Below, piece after piece: positions 1 to 11,183 of a stretch of DNA of 64,000 nt. The position numbers were made by a program, and so were the translations under genes. Position 1 is the first letter of the stretch. Every line of letters starts with the position of its first letter. Location: positions 29,769,777-29,833,776 of the forward strand of contig CM055093.1 in NCBI GenBank assembly GCA_029204225.1, given 5' to 3'. The notes beneath the pieces were generated by a model that was given only the letters and a program-made list of their open reading frames with translations, did not search any database and was not told the DNA's origin. The stretch comes from Diphasiastrum complanatum (lineage: Eukaryota; Streptophyta; Lycopodiopsida; Lycopodiales; Lycopodiaceae).

Positions 1-3000
1 TGGATTGGCTCAACCTACATACACTAAAGCTAAGATCTGGTCTAGTTATAGTGATCCACATTAAGGAACCTATAAGTTGCCTAAACAAAGTGATGTCCAT
101 GAAGGATCTTTCATCATCTTCATTTGGCACTTTTACATCTTGCTCCATTGGTGTGTCAACACTTTTGCATACTTCCATCTTAAACTTCTTCAAAAGACTT
201 TGAGCATAGTTTACTTGACTTATAAAGATAAAATCAGACCCTCTAAGTACTTCTATGCCTAAGATGAAGTGAAGACACCCTAGATCTACCATCTTGAACT
301 CTAAGGATAGATCTATCTTGATTTTTTCAATACCATCAACACTATTTTCACTAATGATGATGTCATCTACATAAAGGAGTAAAAGTACAATACCAACATC
401 ATCAAACTTAATGTAAAGAGTGGGATCATATTCACTTTGAACAAAAGAAAGTGAAATAAGATAGCAATGTAGTCTTGAATTCCAAGATCTCGAGGCTTGC
501 TTCAAGCCATAGATGCTTCTTTGGAGATGACATACTTTGTTCTCCATTCCATGCTTGATGAACCCTTGTGGCTGCTCCATATAGATATCCTCTTCCAAAA
601 AACCATTCAAGAAAGCATTAGAGACATCCATTTGACATAGAATCCATCCAAAATGTGATGCAAGTGCAATGATTAGTCTTATTGTGACCATCTTGGCCAC
701 GGGTGCAAAAGTTTCCTCATAGTCTATCCCTCTCTCTTGAGCATAACCTTTTGCAACTAATCTTGCTTTATGTTTGTTAACACTCCCATTTGCATTCAAC
801 TTAAGCTTGAAGACCCACTTGCATCCTATTACATTCCTTTGAGGTCTCTCAACAAGCAACCAAGTTTCATTCTCAATCAAGGCATCATACTCATCCAACA
901 TAGCTTTATACCATTCTTTGGAGTTCAATGCATCTTCAACATTAGACGGTTCTTCAAAACTAGATAAAGCATAAGAAGTGGATGATATACCCTCAACTTG
1001 CTGTCCTTTGCCTTGATATGTGAGCCTTGATGGCTCCACTTTTGCCCTTGAAGATCTCCTTGGTGTGATAGGTGGGTTTGGTGCTTGCTCCTCCATGAGC
1101 TCCTCCTCAAAACCAAGATCTTGCTCCTCGGCCATCTTCTTCTTGATTGTTGGAGCACTTGAGCCTTCTTCAAGCATATGCATATGGTGTTCATCAAAGA
1201 TGACATCCCTTGAAACAACAAATTTGTTCAAGGATGGGAGATAGACTTTGTAGCCCTTGCTTGAGCTTGCATATCCAAGCATGATCCCTCTTGTGGAAGA
1301 TGGATCCTCCTTGGTTCTTGTTTCCAATGGCACATGCACATAACATATACACCCAAAAACTTTCAAGTGATTAAGATTGGGTTTCTTTCCATACAACATC
1401 TCATAAGGAGTTTTGCCTTCAATTGCTTTGCAAGACACCCTATTCATCAAGTAGTTTGCACATACAAGAGACTCACCCCAAAAGGATTTGGACAAACAAG
1501 CATCTAATCTTAAAGCCTTAGAACATTCACATAATGTTCTATTCCTTCTTTCAGCAACTCCATTTTGTTGAGGAGTGTAAGGACAAGAAGTCTCTTTCTT
1601 GATCCCTTCCTCCTCACAAAAGGCCTTGAACTCATTGGAGATGAATTCTCCACCATTGTCACTTCTAAGAATCTTGATGCTATGATTATGATGCTTTTTC
1701 ACAAACAACTTGAACTTTACAAAAGTATCAAATACTTGAGACTTGAAGGAAAGTAAGAACACCCAACAATATCTTGAGTAGTCATCAATGAAGGTTAAAA
1801 ACATGGATGAACCTCCATTAGATTTGGTGCTAGCAATGTGCACATCCGAGTGTATGAGTTCAAGAGGATGAGATGACTTTGTGATGGAGTTAGGAAACAC
1901 CTTCTTATGTGCCTTGGATAAGGCACAAGCTTCACAAACCTTGTCTTCCTTCCCAATAGACCTTGGTAGGCCTAAAGCATACTCCTCCTTGATCATAGCC
2001 TCCATGGAACCCGAGTTGACATGTCCAAGTCTTTTGTGCCATAAAGTAAAGGTAGATATCTTGCTCTTCTCGGCCAACATGACAACATTAGTATCCACAA
2101 ATGCATCCAGCTTATAAAGTTTGCCAAGTCTAGTGCCCTTAGCCACTATCTTACCCTTCTTCTTGATGAAACATTCATTTGAAGCAAAGTCAACATTGAA
2201 ACCACTGTCTACCATTTGGCCAACACTTAGTAGATTCTTTGTTATTGTAGGAATGTACAAAACACCTTCTATGTTGATCTTTTTGGAAGATCCTAAGCAA
2301 AGGGGAATGCTACCAACTCCTTCAATCTTACAAGCTTCATCATTTGCTATATAGATAGACTTTATAGGTCCATCATAAGATAAGAGAGAAGAGAAAAACT
2401 CCCTTTTACTAGTCATGTGTGAACTAGCACCCGAGTCAATCCACCAAGGATCTTCTCCTTTGAAGCTTGTTGAAGAAAATATGGACATCATGAGAGAGTC
2501 CTCATGTGAACTCTCCTCCTCCTCCTCTTTGCTCATGTTGGCTTGGCTTTGATCTTGCTTCCTCTTGAAGCATTCCGAGGCATAATGCCCCATCTTGCTA
2601 CAATAGTAGCACTTCACCTTTGATTTGTCCTTCTTGACTTTGGTGGTTGATGGAGATGCCTTTGGGGGTCCTTCTTGATCCTCAAGCTTTGTAGACTTCT
2701 TGAATGTTGATCCTTTGCCTTTGGACTTGCCTTTTCCTTTGGTGAAGAGAGCTTGGTCATCTCCACCTTGGATGGAAAGCCTATCCATCCTCTCTTGCAT
2801 TTGGCTCCTTCTTGATTCCTCGGCCATGAGTGTGCCTTGGAGTTCTTCAAGTATGGGTAGCTTACCCATAATTGCATATCCCTGAACCAAATTGTCAAAT
2901 TCAAAGCTTAGTCCATTCAATATGAGTTGAACAAGCTCTTCATCCTTGATAGGGTCACCTATAAAGGCTAGCTCTTTGTTCAATTCCTTTACTCTTAGGA

Positions 3001-3376
3001 CAAAAGTATGTGCACTCTCTCCTTTCTTTTGATAGCTTCTATAGATTTGATTCTTCAAAGCTAACATTCTAGTTTGGTTCTTGGATTCATAGACCTTTTG
3101 CAAAGTCTCCCAAGCATCTTGAGATGAAGTGCAATCTCCTACCTCTCTTAAGAGTTCATTTGCAACATTCATTTTTATGCAATGTAGTGCAACATTGCAC
3201 CTCTTGATGTATTTGGCTTTTTCTTGAGGATGAATAGGTTCACCCTCCTTACCATTTACAATTTCCATCAGATCTTGCATGATCATGATAGATTCCATTC
3301 TAACTTTCCATATGGAATAGTTAGTTTTGTTGAGCCTTTCATTAGTATCCAAAAGATATGCATTTATAGATGCCAT
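1..3376 (-). CDS. Ty1/copia Gag-Pol polyprotein, partial, frame open
   Basis: This is the polyprotein of a copia retrotransposon: Gag makes the particle, and protease, integrase and reverse transcriptase copy and insert the element. By reading the minus strand I find one frame of about 1,125 codons without a stop from the ATG at 3376 to the window edge. Order: UBN2-type Gag (about residues 10-240); zinc knuckle CYYCSKMGHYASEC (about 255-268); protease with DSGASSHMT (about 313); GAG-pre-integrase LWHKRLGH (about 450); integrase core with HSDVH, SDNGGEF and the Glu of [13 protein letters not shown] (about 510-600); reverse transcriptase starting near 850 with YVDD near residue 1000. The RNase H end is off the window. 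An uninterrupted frame suggests a fairly recent insertion. It is the best preserved element here. Confidence 0.93.
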   Translation of the reverse strand, partial: MASINAYLLDTNERLNKTNYSIWKVRMESIMIMQDLMEIVNGKEGEPIHPQEKAKYIKRCNVALHCIKMNVANELLREVGDCTSSQDAWETLQKVYESKNQTRMLALKNQIYRSYQKKGESAHTFVLRVKELNKELAFIGDPIKDEELVQLILNGLSFEFDNLVQGYAIMGKLPILEELQGTLMAEESRRSQMQERMDRLSIQGGDDQALFTKGKGKSKGKGSTFKKSTKLEDQEGPPKASPSTTKVKKDKSKVKCYYCSKMGHYASECFKRKQDQSQANMSKEEEEESSHEDSLMMSIFSSTSFKGEDPWWIDSGASSHMTSKREFFSSLLSYDGPIKSIYIANDEACKIEGVGSIPLCLGSSKKINIEGVLYIPTITKNLLSVGQMVDSGFNVDFASNECFIKKKGKIVAKGTRLGKLYKLDAFVDTNVVMLAEKSKISTFTLWHKRLGHVNSGSMEAMIKEEYALGLPRSIGKEDKVCEACALSKAHKKVFPNSITKSSHPLELIHSDVHIASTKSNGGSSMFLTFIDDYSRYCWVFLLSFKSQVFDTFVKFKLFVKKHHNHSIKILRSDNGGEFISNEFKAFCEEEGIKKETSCPYTPQQNGVAERRNRTLCECSKALRLDACLSKSFWGESLVCANYLMNRVSCKAIEGKTPYEMLYGKKPNLNHLKVFGCICYVHVPLETRTKEDPSSTRGIMLGYASSSKGYKVYLPSLNKFVVSRDVIFDEHHMHMLEEGSSAPTIKKKMAEEQDLGFEEELMEEQAPNPPITPRRSSRAKVEPSRLTYQGKGQQVEGISSTSYALSSFEEPSNVEDALNSKEWYKAMLDEYDALIENETWLLVERPQRNVIGCKWVFKLKLNANGSVNKHKARLVAKGYAQERGIDYEETFAPVAKMVTIRLIIALASHFGWILCQMDVSNAFLNGFLEEDIYMEQPQGFIKHGMENKVCHLQRSIYGLKQASRSWNSRLHCYLISLSFVQSEYDPTLYIKFDDVGIVLLLLYVDDIIISENSVDGIEKIKIDLSLEFKMVDLGCLHFILGIEVLRGSDFIFISQVNYAQSLLKKFKMEVCKSVDTPMEQDVKVPNEDDERSFMDITLFRQLIGSLMWITITRPDLSFSVCRLSQS

Positions 3377-4174
3377 CTAGTCTCCTAATCAAGGACTTGA
3401 CACAAATGAAGGTTACTTCTATTGATTTGATTGAAGGTCTACCTTATCCCACTTCTTAGGGACCTGAAAAGATCAGTAATAGACTTCCTATAAAGATCTA
3501 AGAATGATCTCTAACAAAATCAAATCATAGAATACTAGAAACAATGCACTTGCTTGATTGAAGTAGACAATACTAGTAGAATTGCCCCTCTTTCTATAAA
3601 GAACATTAAAGCTTCCAAATGATCTGATCAAGAGTGAATTTCAGCAACCTAATATACTTCCAAAATCACTTGTAAAAGATCTAAATGGAACTTAATGAGG
3701 ATGCAACACAATCTACTATCCAATCACAAGCAAAAAATGATCAAAATTGATGAAAAATTGATCTAATTTGGTGCATAAGTCAAGCAATGGTTGGACTGAA
3801 CCTAAATCACTTTAGGAGGTGCCTACTACACCTTAGAACAGCCTTGAAGAGTCCCCAAAACTCTGATCTTCCCTCTCCTTGAATGCTAGAAAGCCTCCTC
3901 TATGAAATCACCTCCAAAACTCGCTTAGAAATCAATGCTTGGAGCAAGCAAAACTTGCTATCTTGGTAATGTGAATTGAATTCAACTTTGCCTATGGTTT
4001 TAGACACCTAAACACCTGCAAATGAAGTCACACAACACCAATCTCCAATGTATTTGACTCACTTTGAGTTCTAGAATCAATACTAGATGCTAAGATCCAA
4101 TCTACACAAGATTTAGATCAAAAATTGTGATCAAATTGAATGAAAACCAAGGATTTAGCTCATTTCAGCCTTTA

Positions 4175-4187
4175 GGCTCTGATACCA
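4175..4187 (-). other. Primer-binding site, initiator tRNA-Met type
   Basis: On the minus strand this reads TGGTATCAGAGCC, the usual plant copia primer-binding site complementary to the 3' end of initiator methionine tRNA. It directly follows the LTR end, which fixes the LTR boundary and element orientation. Confidence 0.9.
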
Positions 4188-4869
4188 TGTAAAAATTACA
4201 GCAAATAAGGACCCTAAAACACTTGAAATGATGAGGGAAACAATAGATTATGATTTCATAAGATTAGCACAAGTTGAACCATCAAAATCCATCAAAAATC
4301 TATGCTTGAACCTCACTAAATGGCCCAAATCCTTGAAGAAGGCTTCACACGTGTGAAAGTACGGCCTCCCACAGTCTGAGTACTGTACACCAGACCTACA
4401 TTCAATCCTATATTCATTAGTAATCACAAGTACTCAAACAATTATGAACATAGAGAGCAATTGCACCATTATGAGAGAAAAAACATGAAATTGCTTGATT
4501 GATTTTGGTGAGATATCATCACCTATATATACATGATCCATCACGGTTTTGGGCAGGTATGAGTAGCCCTAAACCTATCCCTAATGCTAATTTTGGTGGA
4601 TCTTTCATCCCTACCAAGTTAGGGTTGGAATCTTGGAGATCCCTCAACAATGCAAAAATTACCAAAAATAGCTCCTATTTTTTCTCCCTTGTATCTAAGC
4701 ATAATTTGGACTCATTCCAAAGGTTCTAACACTTAGGTCTACTTGAGAACATCCTTATGAATGGAATCCTATGCTATTTGGCACGTGTGACAAGACACAT
4801 CATGACCATCTAACTATTTACAAGTCATATGACCAAAACTAGTCAAGCTAGAATTGTGAATTTTTAACA
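4188..4869 (-). repeat. Ty1/copia 5' LTR
   Basis: The 682-base LTR starts TGTTAAAAAT and ends ATTTTTACA on the minus strand, with short inverted ends and TG...CA termini. It contains a TCACACGTGTGAA palindrome near 4349-4361, also found in the solo-like LTR at 6478-7047 and in LTR-like DNA near 44.8 and 57-58 kb, pointing to a related LTR group. Confidence 0.88.
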
Positions 4870-7729
4870 AGATGCACGAAGGCTCCAAGCACAGATTCCC
4901 GATAGAGTCGGCAGTTAACATTATAAATCTAGAACTTTCAGACCACCTTGGTTTTACTCTAGAACCCGCTACCTTGACAGCCCTAAATCTAGCCAACAAC
5001 TCAGTGATCAAACCAGAGGGCGAGCTTAAGAATGTACCCATTACCGTGGCTAGCAAGACCATTCAAGTGGACTTTTACGTCATGAGGATGTACGTTGTGA
5101 ACTGGGGGTACTCTATATTGCTAGGACGGCCATGGCTCAGGCTTAGCAATTGCATAGTCGACATCCTCGCAGGAGTACTGATTTTTGGAAGGGGTAGAGA
5201 ATGTACCATAGTAGACGGCTATCCCGAGGTGCCTTAGTCAGAAAGAACACCCATACCTTCGTCTGAGTGGGAGGAGGTCACGAGTAGTGAGGACGATGAT
5301 GAGTCCAATACGAGTGAAAATGAACAAGACCTGAGATCAGTACTGGACATAGAGTGAAACACTCCAGAAGAGCGGCCTCCCAAAGTTCGAGACGCCGATA
5401 TTTGCTTGATAAACCTAGGAACCCTAAAAGAGTCCAAGAACATCAAAATAGGTGCTTCCCTAGGCATTGGAGAAAAAGAAGACTACGAACGGCTGTGTAG
5501 AAAGTACCAGCATATTTTTGCCTGGGACTACTCAGATTTGAAGGGGATTCCACCCGATCTAGTGACTCATACAATACCACTGAAGGAGGGAGCCAAACCT
5601 ATATGACAAAAACAACGCCGACTACCCTACCACCTAAAGGAAGGAGTATACACTGAACTTGAGAGACTTCGAAATGCCGGTCTGATATTTCCGGTAGAGA
5701 ACACCGAGTGGTGCTCCCCAATAGTACCTCGCACCAAGAAGAACTCCACACGCATTCGTGTGTGTGTGGATTATAAGAGGTTGAACAAACAAACTAAGAA
5801 GGACTACTATCCATTGTCGTTCATAGACCAAGTCCTAGAAGAAATGGCAGGAAGAGACCAGTACTCTTTCATGGATTGTTTCGCAAGCTATAATCAGATA
5901 GCCATAGCAGAAGAGGATAAATTGAAGACCACCTTCACAACCACATTCGGGGTTTTTGCTTACCATGTCATGCCCTTTGGGTTGACTAATGCCTCTGGAA
6001 CTTATCAGAGGTTTATGAACAAGCACTTCGAGGATATCTTAGATGAAAACCTCAAAATTTTTATAGATGACCTCTGTGGGGCAACCACTGTCACAGAACA
6101 TCTCACCATGCTAGACAAGTGTTTTCAGAAGTGCGCAGCAACCTGTATATCTTTGAATGCTAACAAGTGCCTATTTGGAGTTCCTTATGGGGTACTATTA
6201 GGACATGTCATAAGCAAGTACGGCATGGCAACTGATCTAGAAAAAATAGCTATGCTCCTAGCCATGATGGCACCAACTACGGTGTCCCAACTTCAGACCT
6301 TCTTAGGCTCGAGCGATTATTACAAAAGATATGTCATGGCCTATGCTACGCGTACTTACCAGATGACTGGCTTATTGAAAACCAACATGGAGTGGACCTG
6401 GAATGAGGCATGTGAGAAGACTTTTTAGGAACTAAAAGTAGCTTTGGCTAACGCTCCAATATTGAAATTGTGAAAAATGCAAAAATAAGCTTGGTAGAGG
6501 CCAAAAATCTTGTATATAGATACACACACATGTGTGGAGCCTGTTCTCACGTGTGAAACTAGTGTACTTGTCATGTACCATAATCATATATGTTGTACAT
6601 ATGATTTAATTCAAGTTCTAGTGGCTAAAATGGCCAAAACTAGTTTTCTAGACATATGACACATGGCATCAATCTATTGATTGCACGAGCCACATCTTTT
6701 GGTTAGGTACATTTGGCCATAATCATTGTGAGACACCAATCTTGGTTTTGGAAGCAATTTTGAGTGATTCTCTCCATTTGTCTACATTTGTTTTGATTGT
6801 TTTGAGGTTCTATCAATGTGTACTTGATTTTCAGGTTGGAGTCCGTACTCAGACAGTGTTTCACACGTGTGAAACCAGAAAGTACACCTACCTTCCATTA
6901 ATGATTAATCTTGTTAGGATTTTGTGTCTAGAATTGATCTAGATTGATCTTAATCTCAAGTAGATTGATAGATCAAGTAATCTGACAACCAATCCCTCTT
7001 GAGGATCAGATTAGGATCCACTCTTGGTCCTTTTTGTACTTTTTGCACAAAAATCACCTATGTATGACATGGAGTTCTTCGTTTTCACAAGCACCATGGA
7101 CACGTGCATAAACTATTGCCTGGCCCAGATTTGGACAAAAAATATCACCCTATTATTTTTATAGGGAGAAAACTGAACAAAGCTGAACTTAATTATAGTA
7201 AAGCTGAGAAAATTTGTTTGGGGATAGCTTACGCTGCCGCCAAACTAAGGCATTACCTATTGCATCGGAAAGTGACTTTCTTCACCAAGAGTACTGCAGT
7301 CACCTTGATGATGAATAAACTAGAACCTCCGGAGCGCTTAATGAAGTGGATAATCTCCCTTCAGGAGTTTGACTACACCCTCCAAAGCAAGCCGCCTAAA
7401 CTGCAAGGGCTAAACGATTGTATTTGCGAGCTGGGAGGGGTTACTAAAATAGACGATGAGTGAGAGACTGATCACTTAAGAGAACTTTTGAGGGTAGACG
7501 TTGACACAATTCCTGAGTGGTATACAGCTTAAGCAACCTACCTATCCACACTAGAGACACCCAACAGTATGACGATTCCAAAAAAACAAAAGCTAAGTCT
7601 ACAAGCCCTAAAGTTCGCTTTAATAGGGGGCACACTATATAGACAAGATGTAGAAGGGTTGTATCAAAGATGCGTCACTCCTGAAGAAGCCAAATTTATA
7701 CTAGAGGCTGAAACACATCTCCTCAGAAA
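4870..7729 (+). pseudogene. Decayed Ty3/gypsy pol: protease, RT, RNase H, integrase zinc region
   Basis: Remains of a gypsy polyprotein. The aspartic-protease C-terminal part (4872-5237) has the ILLGRPWL motif. The RT runs from about 5406 to 6428, with IFAWDYSDLKG, RVCVDYKRLN, MPFGLTNA and an IDD active-site box (KIFIDDL) in place of the usual YxDD. RNase H resumes after an inserted LTR (7104-7463, LNYSKAEK), and the integrase N-terminal region begins at 7569. In-frame stops lie at 5235-5237, about 5354, 5604-5606 and 6426-6428, and a frameshift lies near 7125, so it cannot make protein. The 5' side is cut by the copia insertion, and the 3' side stops at about 7730 where a copia fragment begins. 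Lineage within gypsy is not assigned. Confidence 0.85.
6478..7047 (+). repeat. Solo-like LTR inserted in gypsy RNase H region
   Basis: About 570 bases interrupt the gypsy frame between the APILKL-like and PMYDMEFF-like segments. The ends form inverted repeats, TGCAAAAAT and ACTTTTTGCA, typical of an LTR. The flanks are A-rich (AAAAA left, CAAAA right), so the target duplication is unclear. It contains TTTCACACGTGTGAAA and matches parts of the 4188-4869 LTR (for example the GTACTCAGACAGTG region and CAAAACTAGTTTT), so it is probably a related LTR in plus orientation. No internal domain is attached. Confidence 0.7.
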
Positions 7730-7734
7730 CGCGT

Positions 7735-9597
<1,863 letters not shown>

Positions 9598-9694
9598 ATT
9601 AGTCCGCCAACCAATGCCGTAGAAAACTGATGAGGTTCATACTAAAGGAAGGACAGAGGACCGCGACGTAGAGATCCAATGTCTAAAAGGTGAA

Positions 9695-9916
9695 TTGAAG
9701 AAACAAAAGAACCTCCAGATTAGAGCCACTAATGAGCTGGTTAGTGCAAATAAGGAGCGAGATACCTGGAGGCAAAAGTATAATGAACTCAAGGAGGCTA
9801 GTGATAGAAGGCATATAAGCCATAGGGAGAGGTATAAAGGGCATGAAAAGATCCTAGCCAATACTAAGGTGGAACTAGCTGCAACTAAGACTACCGTAGC
9901 TATGCTAGCTAGGTAG
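9695..9916 (+). pseudogene. Coiled-coil ORF, retroelement-like fragment
   Basis: A short frame rich in Lys, Glu, Arg and Gln (ELKKQKNLQIRA, then NKERDTWRQKYNELKEA) predicts one continuous coiled coil. Similar segments occur in Gag or linker regions of plant gypsy elements, but I cannot match it to a named domain. The frame extends upstream to about 9630 without a clear start and stops at 9914-9916. It lies between the copia fragment and the next unknown ORF and may belong to the same old gypsy element as 4870-7729. Confidence 0.4.
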
Positions 9917-10208
9917 TTACATGAATACCAGAGAAAAGAAGCAACTTGAGGACCAATCAGCCCTCAGATTTCCTGTAACCCCTTACCCACTTACCTTGTG
10001 CACCGCAAGAAAATTTTGTCAGATAGTCTATTCTACAAAAACTTCGATGCTTATAGTTTGTATCTACCACCCCTGGAGTTTCCTCTAGATCATCAAGTTT
10101 TTGAGCTACGACCATCCATGAGTTTAGCCTTCAGATTCACGTGGACACTCATTCCAAGTAGTTTTGAGAGCTACAAGAATTCCTGCTAGAGCTTATGAAG
10201 GTTCTTAG

Positions 10209-10562
10209 TTGTTGCCGTGCACCCGAAAAGATGATATCATTAGATTGGCCGGCCACTATGCCTACTGCCTGCAAAATTGGTTACTACAACCTTGGGGCAT
10301 GAAGTCAAAACTTACCAAGGTTCACCTTTCCAACAAATGGTGGTACAACCCCAATGAGTCCATGGAGTTAGGAGCTGACTTAGCGTTGTACCTCTGGATG
10401 TGTGTCAGGACTTCCAAGGAACGCATAATCCTAAAGGAGATGTTTTATTTCAAGTTCTTGGAAGGTGACGATCCAGCCCTTGTGGATGTGGCTGAAGTGG
10501 ACCCCAATTACACTAGATACTTAAAGAGTCGGCGAACAGAAATGTGCAAAAATGCACTATAA
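10209..10562 (+). CDS. Unknown ORF, 117 residues, probable retroelement remnant
   Basis: I do not recognise this protein. It has many aromatic residues (QNWLLQPWG, NKWWYNPNE) and an acidic stretch (LEGDDPALVDVAEVD) and ends with a normal stop. The composition looks like real coding sequence rather than a chance frame. Upstream (9950-10200) contains short frames without an obvious start. Its place between gypsy pol remains and element A suggests a retroelement-associated ORF. No promoter or intron evidence was seen. 10563-10770 holds nothing I can name. Confidence 0.35.
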   Translation: MLPCTRKDDIIRLAGHYAYCLQNWLLQPWGMKSKLTKVHLSNKWWYNPNESMELGADLALYLWMCVRTSKERIILKEMFYFKFLEGDDPALVDVAEVDPNYTRYLKSRRTEMCKNAL

Positions 10563-10770
10563 CCACCCACCTCACTATTATTCATCATACAGTAGTAGAC
10601 ACGGTATGGTGAGCATTTGTTGCAAGTCTCAGTTTTCCATGCATACATCTTTATTGCATGTCTACGTATATCTGAGTCGTAGTTGGGTATGGGCACGAAT
10701 GTTTATTGTTCATAGATTCTATCACTGAGGATCTATGAAACGTGGTTTGGGTTTCTTTACTATGGTTAAA

Positions 10771-10802
10771 TTAGGGGAAATATGGGCTCAAAATGGGCCC
10801 TT
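10771..10802 (+). repeat. Element A terminal sequence
   Basis: TTAGGGG followed by the block CTCAAAATGGGCCCTTT is shared with both ends of element B, in inverted orientation at B's right end. This makes it the probable terminal inverted repeat of the family. The matching right end of A is missing. Confidence 0.65.
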
Positions 10803-11183
10803 TAAGAAATTTCACTTTAGAGAGAGGTTACATAGAGAGAGAATACAAACCAATAACTTTTGGTCATCGTCTTTTGAGTTTTCGGCCTTGCCCGATGTTT
10901 AACTAGTATGGTTAACGTCAGACAATAGTTAGTTAAGCATGAGATGTAATAACTTCTCTTCATGCTCGTTCCAAAATTCGGGACTAGAGCTTTAAGACTG
11001 AAATTCTTGGTGTATCAATGCAAAAACTGAAGCGGGAGTGGCAGAACTTTTGAAATCACTATATGCTTATAGTGAAATATGAGACGGGACGATTTTTCAA
11101 TGCGACATAAACATTACAAAAGCAAGGTATGCTAGATCTAATCACTATAGTTTGATGCATTTACATGATTGTAGCTTTTAACA

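Larger units (their letters stand above)
1..4869 (-). mobile_element. Ty1/copia LTR retrotransposon, 5' part (runs off left edge)
   Basis: The element reads on the minus strand: 5' LTR (4188-4869), primer-binding site (4175-4187), a leader of about 800 bases (3377-4174) in which I see no ORF, then the Gag-Pol frame from 3376 to the edge. The 3' LTR lies outside the window, so LTR age and target-site duplication cannot be read; the five bases outside the 5' LTR are AGATG. It sits inside a Ty3/gypsy protease region, so it is younger than that element. Confidence 0.93.

Noticed and set aside
925-2904. Short frames on both strands inside the left copia element
   Set aside because: They are shadows of the long Gag-Pol frame that runs off the window.
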